Origin: Rhipidocladum racemiflorum
Lineage: Eukaryota > Streptophyta > Magnoliopsida > Poales > Poaceae
Assembly: GCA_036346355.1 (NCBI GenBank)
Contig: CM070591.1
Coordinates: 33,636,392 to 33,700,391, forward strand
Reading direction: 5' to 3'
DNA: 64,000 nt
The notes beneath the pieces were generated by a model, which saw only the letters and a list, made by a program, of their open reading frames with translations, was not told the DNA's origin and made no database searches. Below, piece after piece: positions 10,393 to 21,200 of the stretch. The first letter of the stretch is position 1. Every line of letters begins with the position of its first letter. The position numbers and the translations under genes were made by a program.

Positions 10393-10795
10393 GGCCATGT
10401 TTGGATCCTTGGACTAATTGTTAGTTGACTAAAAATTAGTCCTAGTCTATCCAAACAGGAAGACTAATAAGTGGACTAATTTTTAGCCAACCCCTTAGCT
10501 AACAATTAGTCCATTAGTTGGTGGGAGGGAGCTAATTTGGGCTAATAGCAGGTAACACGTTGGAAAAGTCTGAAATACCCTTGCGCTGGTCTTATCCTCA
10601 CTTCCTCACCCGTGCGTCCACTCCCCAATCCGTTATGAGGGGTAAACTTGACTTTTCTAAGAAATTAGCCCAACCATTAGCCATGTATCCAAACAGTCCT
10701 AGGCTAATTTTGGATGGATTAATTATTAGCTGGCTAACAATTAGCTCTAGCAATTAGCCAACTAACAATTAGTTTTAGCCCATCCAAACATGACC
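10393..10795. mobile_element. Second Tourist-like MITE, 403 bp
   Basis: Inverted termini GGCCATGTTTGGAT and ATCCAAACATGACC, flanked by TAA (10390-10392 and 10796-10798). The left TAA is the same triplet that ends the neighbouring MITE, so one inserted exactly at the other's target duplication. The interior is rich in ACTAATTGTTAG/CTAACAATTAG words that could fold into a long hairpin. Confidence 0.9.
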
Positions 10796-11013
10796 TAAAT
10801 CTCAGCCCCTATTTTACTTTTTCTCCTATTTTGACATATCCGCTATGTATAATCTTCATTTGGCACCACTAAAATTCAATCAAAAATATTTGTAATACAT
10901 AAAACATAAGCATATTAACATTTACAATTTACAAACATGATATTTTAAATTTAAATTTAAAATTTTCAAAACATGATAAATAGATAAATAGAAACTCCGA
11001 ACAATGAATCAAA

Positions 11014-11112
11014 CTAAGAAGCACTGTGAATTGCCCACAAATACTCAATAAGATCATCTCGAAGCCTCTCATGTATTTCTCTGTCTTCAATAATAGGAGA
11101 TGTACTCGTGTC
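11014..11112 (-). pseudogene. PIF/Harbinger transposase C-terminal relic
   Basis: One minus-strand frame reads IEDREIHERLRDDLIEYLWA and stops at 11014. Plant PIF/Harbinger transposases commonly end with R(D)xxxHxxLxxDLxEHxW, so this looks like the last ~30 codons. The rest of the gene is missing, which fits a deletion derivative. Assignment is by motif recall on a short stretch. Confidence 0.55.
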
Positions 11113-11323
11113 CCTGAGAATTGAGGCTGAAGAGGCAAATTTAGGGGTCTCCTAATTTTAGGGGCTTGAGTTGGGGCCCCCTGGGAATTGGGGCTGAGGA
11201 GGCAAATTTAGGGGCTCCCTAATTTTAGGGGCTTGAGTTGGGGCCCTGCTGGATCTGTTTTTTTTACTACACCCCCTATTTTAAGGTTTAGGGGCTGGTT
11301 TAGGGGCTCTGCTGGAGATGCTC

Positions 11324-11480
11324 TTGCTAATAAACTGTCCAGGCTTTTACGCAAATTATCGATGTATAGGAATTCGACTACCTCATCACTGGTGAAGGGA
11401 AAAAGGTTCAGGAAGCCTCAAATTAAAAGTCTCATTGAGTACAAACTTTCTCATCTCAACTAGTAATATTGTAAACAAAA
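11324..11480 (-). pseudogene. LINE remnant upstream of the PIF insertion
   Basis: Minus-strand frames give LFPFTSDEVVEFLYIDN and, one frame over, PGQFIS. These resemble the F(A)DDSLLFF...DE...Y..ASGQ block just before the EKS..FSKNTS block found on the far side of the PIF element. The frame is shifted once. The 5' limit of the LINE is not clear, and it may be 5'-truncated near 11480. Confidence 0.55.
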
Positions 11481-12311
11481 GTTACCAAATCAGATCTTCA
11501 TCTACGCCACCGCATTACGACTAAATTAAAACAAGACATGCAAATCATTTTCTGCATCTCAAATTAATTAGTAAAACCTTTTGGGTGAGAATCTACATAA
11601 GAAAGTGATGTGGACAGCACTGCCATCCCACCATCTAGCAAAAGGAGGGAGAAGTAAGGCCAGTTAATCCTGCTTGTTCGTTGCCTCTTTGATAACATCA
11701 CTCAATCCGAGTCCGACGACTCTGCTTTGCCTAGGGTTTCAGACAGCTAGAGAGAGAGAGAGACAGAGAGCAATAATATAAGAATTTACTATGTAAACTC
11801 TTGTAGTGTGTACTTGCTCCGGCTATGTCAGGGGAAAATAAGGTACGATTTTTTTAAAAATAGTTTAATTCTATATAATTTTGCATCTATTTGTTTTGAT
11901 CATGTGAGCAAGTTTTTTTTTTCTTCCCGAATTGAGTTTGTCACATGCAACAACATTAGTCCTTTGCTACCGGACCCTTAATTTGCAGTTTTATTTACAA
12001 GAACTAAAACATGAAGCCCAAGCCTCGAACGATCTGGTATGGTTTCAGGTATGTTTTGAGTTAGGCCAACAATATGTTCCGTGGAAGTTCAAGCAAAAAA
12101 ATGTCACTTTGTTTCGAAAAGGACAAGGTAACATTTGAACGTTCACACATCCGATTCAAAATTTTCTTTAATTTGTCAGTAACAGTTCAATGTATTGATA
12201 TGACTGTTCTCAAATATTATTTAATTTGTCATTTGGAAGTTCTTTAATAGGACTTAGAAGTAATTGGAGAGTACTCTCTTCCATCCAATCACAGATACAC
12301 ACTGCTGCTAG
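11481..12311. other. No gene recognised; distal promoter-side DNA
   Basis: An AT-rich stretch with a short GA repeat at 11750-11765 and no convincing open frame; the frame at 11932-12138 has no recognisable motif. A CCAATCA box lies near 12285. Before the gypsy insertion this DNA continued directly into 17784, so it is probably the distal upstream region of the prolyl-tRNA synthetase gene. Confidence 0.6.
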
Positions 12312-12316
12312 GGTAT

Positions 12317-12644
12317 TGTCAAGGACATAGCGTGTGGCGGGAAGACGTCAACTGAAGAAGTGAAGGAAAGCGGAAAGGAGAAAGACGTAAGCAACAACGG
12401 GAGTTCGACCTGATGGGTAGGCCCTAGCCGAGGATAGGCGTGAGTACTTAAGGGGTGAATGTAAGCTGTATGCATAACAAATGAGAAAACGTCTTGAACC
12501 CTCTTTCCTCTGTTCTTCCCCAAAGCATCTTCTCCTTCTCTATCGCTACAAACTCTGTACTGGAATTCTGGTTATCGAAGTGGTTATTGTCGGATCACTG
12601 TTGATTTTGTCGTTTATTTCTGAATCCGAGTTCTGGGCATCACA
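12317..12644 (+). repeat. 5' LTR of the young gypsy element
   Basis: 328 bp, TGTCAAGG...CATCACA, preceded by GGTAT. It contains a small open frame shared with the 3' LTR. Confidence 0.95.
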
Positions 12645-12646
12645 TT

Positions 12647-12658
12647 TGGTATCAGAGC
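12647..12658 (+). other. Primer binding site for initiator Met-tRNA
   Basis: TGGTATCAGAGC two bases after the 5' LTR, as in most plant LTR retrotransposons. Confidence 0.93.
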
Positions 12659-12840
12659 CTTGCGTTTTGGGAAGATTTTTTTTTTCTCTCGTGTTTCTGC
12701 CAACCGTAAAATCCCAGTTAAGGAGTTTACGATCCTGGATTCAAGTCAGATCCGATCACCTCCTGACCTGGTTGGTTGCTTGTTTCTTCATCACGGCTCC
12801 TACAAAGCCATCTGTGCAGACCAAGCTGATATTAGAAGCG

Positions 12841-14547
12841 ATGGGAGAGACGGCAGATTCTGATGGAGCGCGTTGGGCACAGATGGATGATCGGTGGGAC
12901 TCGTTGAAGGCCAGTTTGGATTTCATTGTGGAGAAGATCAAACCGATAGACTCTATACCTGCACTTCAATCGCAAGTAGCTGAGCACAACACGGTGATTT
13001 CGGGGTTGATGGAGCAATTTCAGACGACAACAACTATGCTGAATCAGTTTCTTCGCACTTCGGCACCTGATCGTGCGGCTGACGAACTGGGATTCGTGAC
13101 CCCGAAGCCACGCGATCCTCCTCCGGCGCCGTCGGGAGGAGCTCTTACTGCGCCCTCCGCAGGGTTGTTGGGCAAGTGTACCTTACCTCCACTGGTAAAC
13201 ACTTCTCAGCATCCTCGTTTCAATCGGACACCATCGAGTTTCGGCGCTGAGTCATCTGGCTCCGAGCGGCGATCGCTACTTCCTAAAATGGCCTTTCCCA
13301 AGTTTGATGGCGCGGAGCCACGCATCTGGAAAGATCGCTGCCTACGATACTTCAGACTGTATAACATTGATGATTCCTTGTGGGTTACGGCAGCGGCAAT
13401 GCACATGGAAGGCAACGCAGCTATGTGGTTGCAAACTTATCAGGAAGAGCACGTCATGGATCATTGGGAAAATTTCATGTCTGCGGTTGAATCTGAATTT
13501 GGCACTTTTGATAGCCGAAGATTCATGCGGGAATTGATCCAATTAAAGCAGACGGGTACAGTTCAAGAGTATATGGACCGATTTGAGGCCGCAATGTATA
13601 AAGTACGAGTTTATACCAAAACATGTACTGAGGATTTCTTTGTGCATCACTTCACTATGGGGCTGAAGGATGAATTGCGTTATGAAGTAGAGATTCAATT
13701 ACCAGAGTCTGTGCGCAAGGCGGTGATGTTAGCTCAGATCCAAGAGGAGAAATGGCACACGCTTAAGGCAGGATCATTCAAAGGTGGGGGTGGAGTCAAG
13801 TCCCACATTCCAGTTCGAGGAGAGTTTCCTGGTGGATCTTATAAAAATGGGGGTGATGATCTGAATCGAGCTCGGCAACTGCGAGAGTTTCGGCGGGCAC
13901 GTGGTCTATGTTTTAAGTGTGGGGATAAGTTTGATCGTGATCACAAGTGTAAACCGGTACCAGCGGCTCAACTCCATGCCATAGAGGTGGAGCCTGGACC
14001 TGAATTTTTGAGTGATGAAGTGTTACAGGTATTGGAGGATATGGACAAGGACTTTGAGCAGCAACAGTTTCAATTGTCAGTCCATGCGTTAGCAGGAACA
14101 GATGACAATGACACCATTCGTCTTCAAGCAAAAGTTGGAAATCAAATGATGCTGGTTCTCATTGATTCTGGAAGTTCTCATAGCTTTGTTAATGCAACAT
14201 TTCTTTCTCGCACTCCTTACGAAGCCCAAACGATTCCGTCAGTTCAAGTGCAGATTGCAAATGGTGATACAGTGCATTGCCATCAATGGGTTCCTCAATT
14301 AGAGTGGTGGGCACAAGGGCATACATTTTGGACTGATATGCGCGTTTTGGAGTTGGGAGCATACGATGCTATTATCGGTATGGATTGGCTTCAGTTGTTT
14401 AGCCCAATGACTTGCCATTGGAAAAACAAGACACTAGAATTCGTTGACAAGCAACGTCCAGTCAAACTACAAGGGCTGCGTCAGAAACCGAGAGCGGAAT
14501 TATCTGAAATGAAGCTAGATCAATTCCAGAAATGGAGTACCGTGTGA
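12841..14547 (+). CDS. Gypsy gag-protease
   Basis: The open frame extends upstream into the LTR. The ATG at 12841 (MGETADSDGARWAQMDDRW) is chosen because it lies after the LTR and primer site and begins the usual chromovirus Gag. A coiled/helical N-terminus precedes the gag core, with FPKFDGAEPRIWKDRC near residue 155, MWLQTYQ and the QLKQTGTVQEYMDRFE block. A variant zinc knuckle CFKCGDKFDRDHKCK sits near residue 356. The aspartic protease has active site LIDSGSSHSF (near residue 440) and the second motif AIIGMDWL. Gag assembles the particle and protease matures it. The frame ends at a TGA (14545-14547); pol continues in the +1 phase, a frameshift. Confidence 0.92.
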   Translation: MGETADSDGARWAQMDDRWDSLKASLDFIVEKIKPIDSIPALQSQVAEHNTVISGLMEQFQTTTTMLNQFLRTSAPDRAADELGFVTPKPRDPPPAPSGGALTAPSAGLLGKCTLPPLVNTSQHPRFNRTPSSFGAESSGSERRSLLPKMAFPKFDGAEPRIWKDRCLRYFRLYNIDDSLWVTAAAMHMEGNAAMWLQTYQEEHVMDHWENFMSAVESEFGTFDSRRFMRELIQLKQTGTVQEYMDRFEAAMYKVRVYTKTCTEDFFVHHFTMGLKDELRYEVEIQLPESVRKAVMLAQIQEEKWHTLKAGSFKGGGGVKSHIPVRGEFPGGSYKNGGDDLNRARQLREFRRARGLCFKCGDKFDRDHKCKPVPAAQLHAIEVEPGPEFLSDEVLQVLEDMDKDFEQQQFQLSVHALAGTDDNDTIRLQAKVGNQMMLVLIDSGSSHSFVNATFLSRTPYEAQTIPSVQVQIANGDTVHCHQWVPQLEWWAQGHTFWTDMRVLELGAYDAIIGMDWLQLFSPMTCHWKNKTLEFVDKQRPVKLQGLRQKPRAELSEMKLDQFQKWSTV

Positions 14548-14569
14548 AGTTTGGGCCCTAGCGCTTTTC

Positions 14570-17547
14570 AGACTCATTGTTTCCATTCCGACAACCAAAG
14601 ACATTCCTCATCAAATTCAGCAAGTCCTTGACCAGTTCGGTGCAGTTTTCTCCGAATCACATTCCTTGCCTCCATCTCGGTTGTTTGATCACACTATACC
14701 ATTGATTCCGGATGCGGTTCCAGTGAATAGTCGTCCTTATCGTTATTCTCCGATGCATAAAGATGAGATTGAGCGCCAAGTGACACTCATGCTGAAGGAA
14801 GGGTTGATTCAGCACAGCACGAGTCCATTTGCTTCGCCTGTTTTGCTGGTTCAAAAGAAAGATGGCAGCTGGAGATTCTGTGTCGATTATCTCAAACTAA
14901 ACAATATTACCATCAAGAACAAATTTCCGATGCCCGTGGTGGATGAGCTGTTGGATGAATTGGCCGGGACAAAATATTTTTCCAAATTGGATTTACGTTC
15001 GGGTTATCACCAAATCCGAATGGCGGCTCAAGATGTGGAGAAAACAGCCTTTAAGACCCATCATGGTCATTTTCAATTTTGTGTGATGCCATTTGGGCTA
15101 ACGAACGCCCCGGCTACATTCCAATGCCTCATGAGCGACATTTTGGCTCCATATTTACGCAAGTTTGTCTTAGTCTTTATGGATGATATTCTAATCTATA
15201 ATACGACTTAACACAACATGTGGAGCACTTAACTAAAGTGCTAGAGGTATTACTTCAACATCACTTATTTGTGAAGAGATCCAAATGTGCCTTTGCACAA
15301 ATCAGCATTGCTTATTTGGGGCATATCATATCGGCTGAAGGAGTAGCCACTGATCCAGCCAAGACACAAGCAATGCTCAATTGGCCTCAACCGACCTCGG
15401 TCACAGAACTGCGTGGGTTTTTGGGTTTAACAGGCTATTACCGCAAGTTTGTCAGGAACTATGGTATCATCTCTCGTCCATTAACCAATCTTCTTAAGAA
15501 GAAAGCCATCCATTGGAATGAATCAGCCACTCAAGCATTTGAGCACCTAAAGAAAGCCATGACACAAACCCCTGTCCTAGCTATGCCAGATTTCCATCAA
15601 ACATTTGTGGTTGAAATGGATGCCTGCGATATTGGGATTGGTGCTGTTTTGATGCAATTGGGGCATCCCATCGCCTTCCTAAGCAAAGCACTGAGTCCTC
15701 TCCATCAAAAATGGTCCATCTACGAAAAAGAGTTTTTGGCGGTAATCTTAGCGGTGGATCGATGGCGTCCATACTTGCAACGGGGTGAGTTTGTCATTTC
15801 TACCGATCACCGCAGTTTGTGCTATTTGAGTGATCAACCATTGGTATCGGACTTACAACGCAAGGCGATGACAAGGTTAATGGGATTGCACTTCCGAATT
15901 CAGTACAAAACGGGTGCTACCAATAGAGCGGCTGATGCTCTGTCTCGTGTGGGCCATTTAATGTCCCTGTATACGACATCCAGTGTGCAGCCACTTTGGA
16001 TCCAAGAGGTCCTCAATTCTTATGTTACAGACATGAAAGCTCAGCAACTTCTTGCGGCATTGGCAGTCCATAGTCCCAATGAACATGGGTTTGAATTATG
16101 TAATGGATTGATCAAACAGAATGGACGTATTTGGGTGGGCGAAAATTCAGCGTTGCGCACGAAGCTTATTCAGGTTTTTCATTCCAGCGCTTTAGGGGGA
16201 CACTCTGGGATAGCAGCAACTTATCACCGTATTCGGAGGTTGTTTGCTTGGAATGGATTGAAGCAGAACGTCACCGAGGTGATCCAACAATGTCATGTTT
16301 GTCAACAAGCTAAACATGAACATGTGCATTCCCCAGGTCTACTTCAACCATTACCAGTGCCGGATGGGGCTTGGCAAGATATCACTTTAGATTTCATTGA
16401 GGGACTGCCTCGCTCAGATGGTGCGGATACAATCTTAGTTGTGGTGGATCGATTCTCGAAATACGCCCACTTTATTGCTCTCAAGCATCCTTTTACTGCA
16501 TCTCAAGTGGCTAAGGCATTTTTAGAGAATGTGGTGAAGCTTCACGGCATGCCTCGTTCTATCGTCTCCGACCGCGACAAAATCTTCACCAGTCTTTTTT
16601 GGAAAGCTTTATTTGCTGCAATGGATACAAAATTATTGCTCAGTACATCTTATCATCCTCAAACGGATGGTCAAAGTGAGCGGGTGAATCAATGCTTGGA
16701 GATGTTTTTAAGGTGTGCGGTTCATTCTTCGCCGACCAAGTGGCGCAATTGGCTCCCGCTGGCGGAACTTTGGTATAATACCAATCATCATACTTCTCTG
16801 GGTTGCTCTCCGTTTAAAGCCTTGTATGGGGTGGAACCTCGCTCGGGTGTCTTTCCGACATGGTCAACTTCCTCAAATCAGTCGCTGGAAGAACTGTTAC
16901 AGGAACGGCAACATCATATTGCCATCTTGAAACGCCATCTGGAGACAGCCCAAAGCCGCATCAAAGTACAAGCTGATAAGAAGAGAACTGACCGGCAATT
17001 TCAATTGGGGGAACAAGTCTATCTTAAACTTCAACCATATGCACAATCTTCGGTCGTCAATCGTCCTTTCCCGAAGCTTGCCTTCAAATATTATGGGCCT
17101 TATCGAGTATTGGCCAAAATTGGTCCAGCTGCTTATAAACTCGATTTACCTCCAGGAAGTCAGATCCATCCCGTGTTTCACGTGTCGCAGCTCAAAGCTT
17201 TTATACCTAATTATACACCAGTGTTTCATTTCCCACCTTCAGTTGCTGATTTGAATATGGATGCTGTGTTGCCAGAGAGTATTCTGGACCGCCGGCTGGT
17301 AAAGAAGGGCAACAAAGCTATTCCTCAGGTTCTAATTAAATGGTCTCGTCTGGCGGCTGAGTTTGCAACTTGGGAAGATTTTGCTGTGGTGCGTCGCACA
17401 TTTCCGGATGCTCCGGCTTGGGGACAAGCCGCATTTGCTGGCGGGGGTAATGTCAAGGACATAGCGTGTGGCGGGAAGACGTCAACTGAAGAAGTGAAGG
17501 AAAGCGGAAAGGAGAAAGACGTAAGCAACAACGGGAGTTCGACCTGA
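14570..17547 (+). pseudogene. Gypsy pol: RT, RNase H, integrase, chromodomain (one internal frameshift)
   Basis: The RT runs from about 14690, with VLLVQKKDGSWRFCVDY, KLDLRSGYHQIRM, MPFGLTNAPATFQ and catalytic VFMDDILIY at about 15170-15200. A one-base loss near 15207 then shifts the frame. The second frame (15220-17547) has HIISAEGVATDPAKTQAM, the RNase H words VEMDACDIGIGAVL and STDHRSL, and the integrase zinc finger (GGHSGIAATYHRI, CHVCQQAKHEH). The DDE core follows (LDFIEGLPRS, VSDRDKIF, QTDGQSERVNQ), then the GPYRVLAKIGPAAYKLDLP block and a C-terminal chromodomain-like segment (LIKWSRLAAEFATWEDF). The frame ends inside the 3' LTR. Chromodomain integrases are thought to steer insertion to particular chromatin. 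Confidence 0.92.
17436..17450 (+). other. Polypurine tract
   Basis: Purine-rich GCGGGGGTAA immediately before the 3' LTR, priming plus-strand synthesis. It lies within the pol reading frame. Confidence 0.75.
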
Positions 17548-17778
17548 TGGGTAGGCCCTAGCCGAGGATAGGCGTGAGTACTTAAGGGGTGAATGTAAGC
17601 TGTATGCATAACAAATGAGAAAACGTCTTGAACCCTCTTTCCTCTGTTCTTCCCCAAAGCATCTTCTCCTTCTCTATCGCTACAAACTCTGTACTAGAAT
17701 TCTGGTTATCGAAGTGGTTATTGTCGGATCACTGTTGATTTTGTCGTTTATTTCTGAATCCGAGTTCTGGGCATCACA
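17451..17778 (+). repeat. 3' LTR of the young gypsy element
   Basis: 328 bp, identical to the 5' LTR but for one base seen near 17695. It is followed by GGTAT. Its end is 468 bp from the start codon of the prolyl-tRNA synthetase gene, which it faces in the same orientation. Confidence 0.95.
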
Positions 17779-17783
17779 GGTAT

Positions 17784-18246
17784 GTACAATAAGACCACAT
17801 TGATTTTTTGTACACTGCCACTGACACCCCGCCCCAACACCGTCCTCCTCACCACGGCACCCGTGGACCGCGCCCACGAACCCAAGCACCACTCTCGAGA
17901 GCGTGCGCCGCCCGATTGCCATCCCGCGTGCGCCGTGCTGTCCAATTGACTACTTGCGCCCTACTCTGACGACTCCCTTCTTCCCCGCTCCCCACAGCCG
18001 CCGCCAGTTAAACCTAGCCAGTAGTACTCGCCACGCCTCGCTCGCAACGCCCGAATACTTCCCTTCCTCGTCTCCTCCCGGATTCCGGCGCAGATCCAGC
18101 CAGCCAGGCAAACTCCAGATCCCGTGCTCGCCACCGCGCGCGCATCCGTTTCTTTCCACGGTTCCTCACGAATTTCTCCGAGATTGTTTGGTTGAGATTT
18201 CCGTTTCTCGTCTCCTCGTGCAGCGGCGGCGGGTTGGGATCCAGCC
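17784..18246 (+). promoter_or_regulatory. Proximal promoter and 5' leader of the ProRS gene
   Basis: A C-rich, CT-patterned stretch typical of grass 5' leaders leads into the ATG at 18247. No clear TATA box is visible. The gypsy insertion removed the upstream DNA beyond 17783 to more than 5 kb away, so core promoter elements must lie here or be supplied by the LTR. The plus-strand frame at 17903-18577 ignores the start codon and splice sites and is not considered real. Confidence 0.6.
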
Positions 18247-21200
18247 ATGTCGACCAACAAGGGTGGCGGAGGCGGAGGTGCCTTCTATTCTTGTTCTACT
18301 CCTTCGTCTTCGGATTCTTGCGATGTTGGTTGGGTTGGGCTGGATTCGGTGGTTTTGTGTCTTATCTGAGGTGGTTTGTTGGTGCCGTGTGGGTTGCAGG
18401 GAAGAAGAAGGAGGTGAAGAAGGAGACGAAGCTGGGGATGGCGTTCAAGAAGGCCGACAACTTCGGGGAGTGGTACTCCGAGGTGCGTTTTCTTTGGCCT
18501 TTTTCTGGGCTGTGGTGAGATTTAGTTCGTGGATTTGGGCGAATTTTTGGTGTGATGTGGGTGCGATGAGGTGTTAGTGTGGTGGAATTTATGGCGCTAG
18601 ATACTAGGGGGCGAGATTTGGTATGGTGGCCGCAGAGGAAATTTTTGTGTTGTGGGAGCTGAAAGTTTGTGGCTTTCGTAACCGATTCTACTGCCTTAGG
18701 TTGCAATGTAGGTCTTCTTCTTAGCTGTTCTGGGTCAATTTGTTGGGCCCCAAAATGGAGTCCGACTTCAGATCGATGAGATAACCACGAATTCCAGACA
18801 ACGTGAAGAACAAGAAGAAGCAAGAAAGAATACGCTAACAAACTAACAGACTGTAACGATATATGATCTCCATATTCTCTTTCTGTCTTTTACAGACTGG
18901 GCTTTATACCCGCAGCTATTACAGTCTTAAATCTCAGTCATTCCAAATCAGTAAAACGGTAATTAAGTGATAAAGGATAGCTAACGACAAGAACTGATTA
19001 GCTACAGCGTTCAGTAAATTTAACTGGTGTTCTACTCGCCGTTGGATGTATTCCTCACCAATCTAAAAGAGATTACAACCGCTGGTTGCCATAACTGAAG
19101 TTGACGAAACGGTATAAGTTTTGCCGCTTCTCTGTTCTTCTTCCTCACCTTGCTTGTATCTGACAATTCCCCCTGTTTGAGCAAGCCGTTGTCCTCACGG
19201 CGTGAAATCAGGAAAGGTCTTCTGTATAAATGCCGCGTCCTCCCAAGCAGCTTCTTTCTCCGACAAATTCATCCATTGAACCAGCCATTGAGCCACAGCA
19301 GCCCCTTTTCTTGGCACAATCCTCCTATCCAAAACGGCCACAGGTACAGTCTTCATTCTTCCCTCTGTATCTACCGATGGAAGTCCCGGCAGTGGAATTG
19401 CATTACTCCCCACGTGTTTCTTCAGTTGACTGACGTGAAATAATGGATGAATGCCAACGTCCGGAGGCAAGAGTAAACAATACGCCACTGTTCCCACTTT
19501 ATCCATCACTCTGAAAGGCCCGTAATACTTGGATCGAAGTTTCAAGGAGCCTCGCAATCCAAAAGCATTCTGCCGGTATGGCTGCATTTTCAAGTATACC
19601 ATGTCTCCCACCCTCAAAAGTCCTTTCGGTCCTCAGCTTATCAACCAGCTTCTTGATTCTCTGTTGGGCAGTATGCAAATTTTCTTTCAGTTTCTTCAAC
19701 ATTTCATCCTTTTCTTCAAGAGTAACCTTGGCTTCGTCTGACATATTGCAAGGAATGGATAATTCAGCTAATTGGGGAGGATGATACCCATATAAAGCTT
19801 GGAATGGTGTCATTTTGAAGGATGTATGATATGATGTGTTATACCACCATTCGGCCATTGTCAACCAATTCAGCCACTTCTTAGGATCTTGGAATACCAT
19901 ACTTCTCAAATAAGCTTCTAAAGATTGATTGACTTGTTCAGTTTGCCCATCGGATTGAGGATGGTAAGCAGTGCTAAATCGAAGTGAGACTTTGTGTGTC
20001 TTGAAAATTTCCTGAAACAGTTTGCTTGTGAAAATTCTATCTCGATCTGTCGCAATCACTATGGGCATGCCATGCAATTTAAATACATTATCCATGAAAA
20101 CTTGGACCACTTGCTGCACTGAATAAGGATGTGATAAAGCTATGAAATGAGCATATTTTGTCAGTCTGTCTATAACTACCAGGATGACCTCCTTCCCCTT
20201 TGAGTTTGGGAGCCCTTCAATAAAATCAATTGATATATGAGTCCATGCCATCTCCGGTATTTCCAATGGGTTTAACAAGCTAGGAATATGTATATGTTCG
20301 GACTTGGTAAGCTGACAGACTGGACATGACTTAACGAAATACTCCACAATCCTCTTCATTTTTGGCCAATAGAATAACTTCTTGAGTCTATGATATGTAA
20401 CACTCATGCCCGAATGTCCTCCAATTGCTCACTGATGAAATGTAGCTAACAAAACTGATCTCAAATCATTTTGCTCCCCTACATAAAGTCTCCCCTTATA
20501 CTTGATGATGCCGGCTTCAACCTTAAATTTACAATCTGAGTTTGTGTTCGCCTTTATCTCCTCCAGTATTTTATCTACCTTGGGATCCTTTTCATAACTA
20601 GCTTGCACATCTTTCACCCATTCGGGTACAACACAAGTGATGGCAGCACAAGTCCCGGGTTCATCTTTGAGAGGTATTATTCTTGACAAAGCATCTGCAA
20701 CCTTGTTCTCTTTTCCTTTCTTGTATTCGATCTTAAAATCAAACTCCAGAAGTTTTAACATCAATTTATGTTGAATGCCTTCGACTAACTTTTGCGAGGT
20801 GATAAACTTTAAACTTTGCTGATCAGTCTTAATGATCACCGTATTTCCTAGCAGATAATGTCTCCACCTTTTAAGTGCCTCTAATATCGCCATAGCCTCT
20901 TTGTCATTTATAGATTTCGCTGCCGCTCTTACCGCCAAAACTTAACTGAAGTAGGCTATGGGTCTAGCTGATTGCATGACGACAGCCCCAATCCCAGCTC
21001 CATTGGCGTCGGTCTCCAAAACAAATGGCTTGGTGAAATCCGACAATGCTAGTACAGGACAAGAAGTCATACGGCGTTTTAATTCTTCAAATACTGCAGT
21101 TTGCGCTGATCCCCACTGGAAATTGTTTTTGTTCAATAAGTCAAATAGTGGTCTTCAAATTTGCCCATATCCCTGAACGAATCTCCGGTAATACCCGGTT

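Larger units (their letters stand above)
9990..11323. mobile_element. PIF/Harbinger-derived element with nested MITEs
   Basis: Terminal inverted repeats start GAGCATCTCCAGCA at 9990 and end TGCTGGAGATGCTC at 11323, with flanks TTA and TTG (a 3-bp TTA duplication with one change). Multiple AGGGGCT/TTTAGGGGC words lie near both ends, and a duplicated ~75-bp block lies at about 11140-11250. A decayed transposase tail is at 11014-11112. Two MITEs occupy 10100-10389 and 10393-10795, leaving roughly 640 bp of original element. It sits inside the LINE reverse transcriptase region: LINE words SGQFIS-like (right) and EKSDMFSKNTS-like (left) become adjacent when it is removed. Confidence 0.8.
12317..17778 (+). 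mobile_element. Young Ty3-gypsy element (chromovirus, Reina-like)
   Basis: A 5462-bp element with 328-bp LTRs (12317-12644 and 17451-17778) and the perfect duplication GGTAT at 12312-12316 and 17779-17783. The primer binding site TGGTATCAGAGC is at 12647-12658 and a purine-rich tract (TGGCGGGGGTAA) precedes the 3' LTR. Order gag-protease-RT-RNase H-integrase-chromodomain is that of gypsy chromoviruses; the small size suggests the Reina lineage (inference). I see a single difference between the LTRs (G/A near 12576 against 17695), so insertion is recent. Two frameshifts in the coding region suggest mobilisation by proteins from another copy, or mutations since insertion. Confidence 0.96.

Noticed and set aside
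17903..18577. 224-codon plus-strand frame over the ProRS start
   Set aside because: It ignores the ProRS ATG phase and both splice sites of intron 1 and has no motif.
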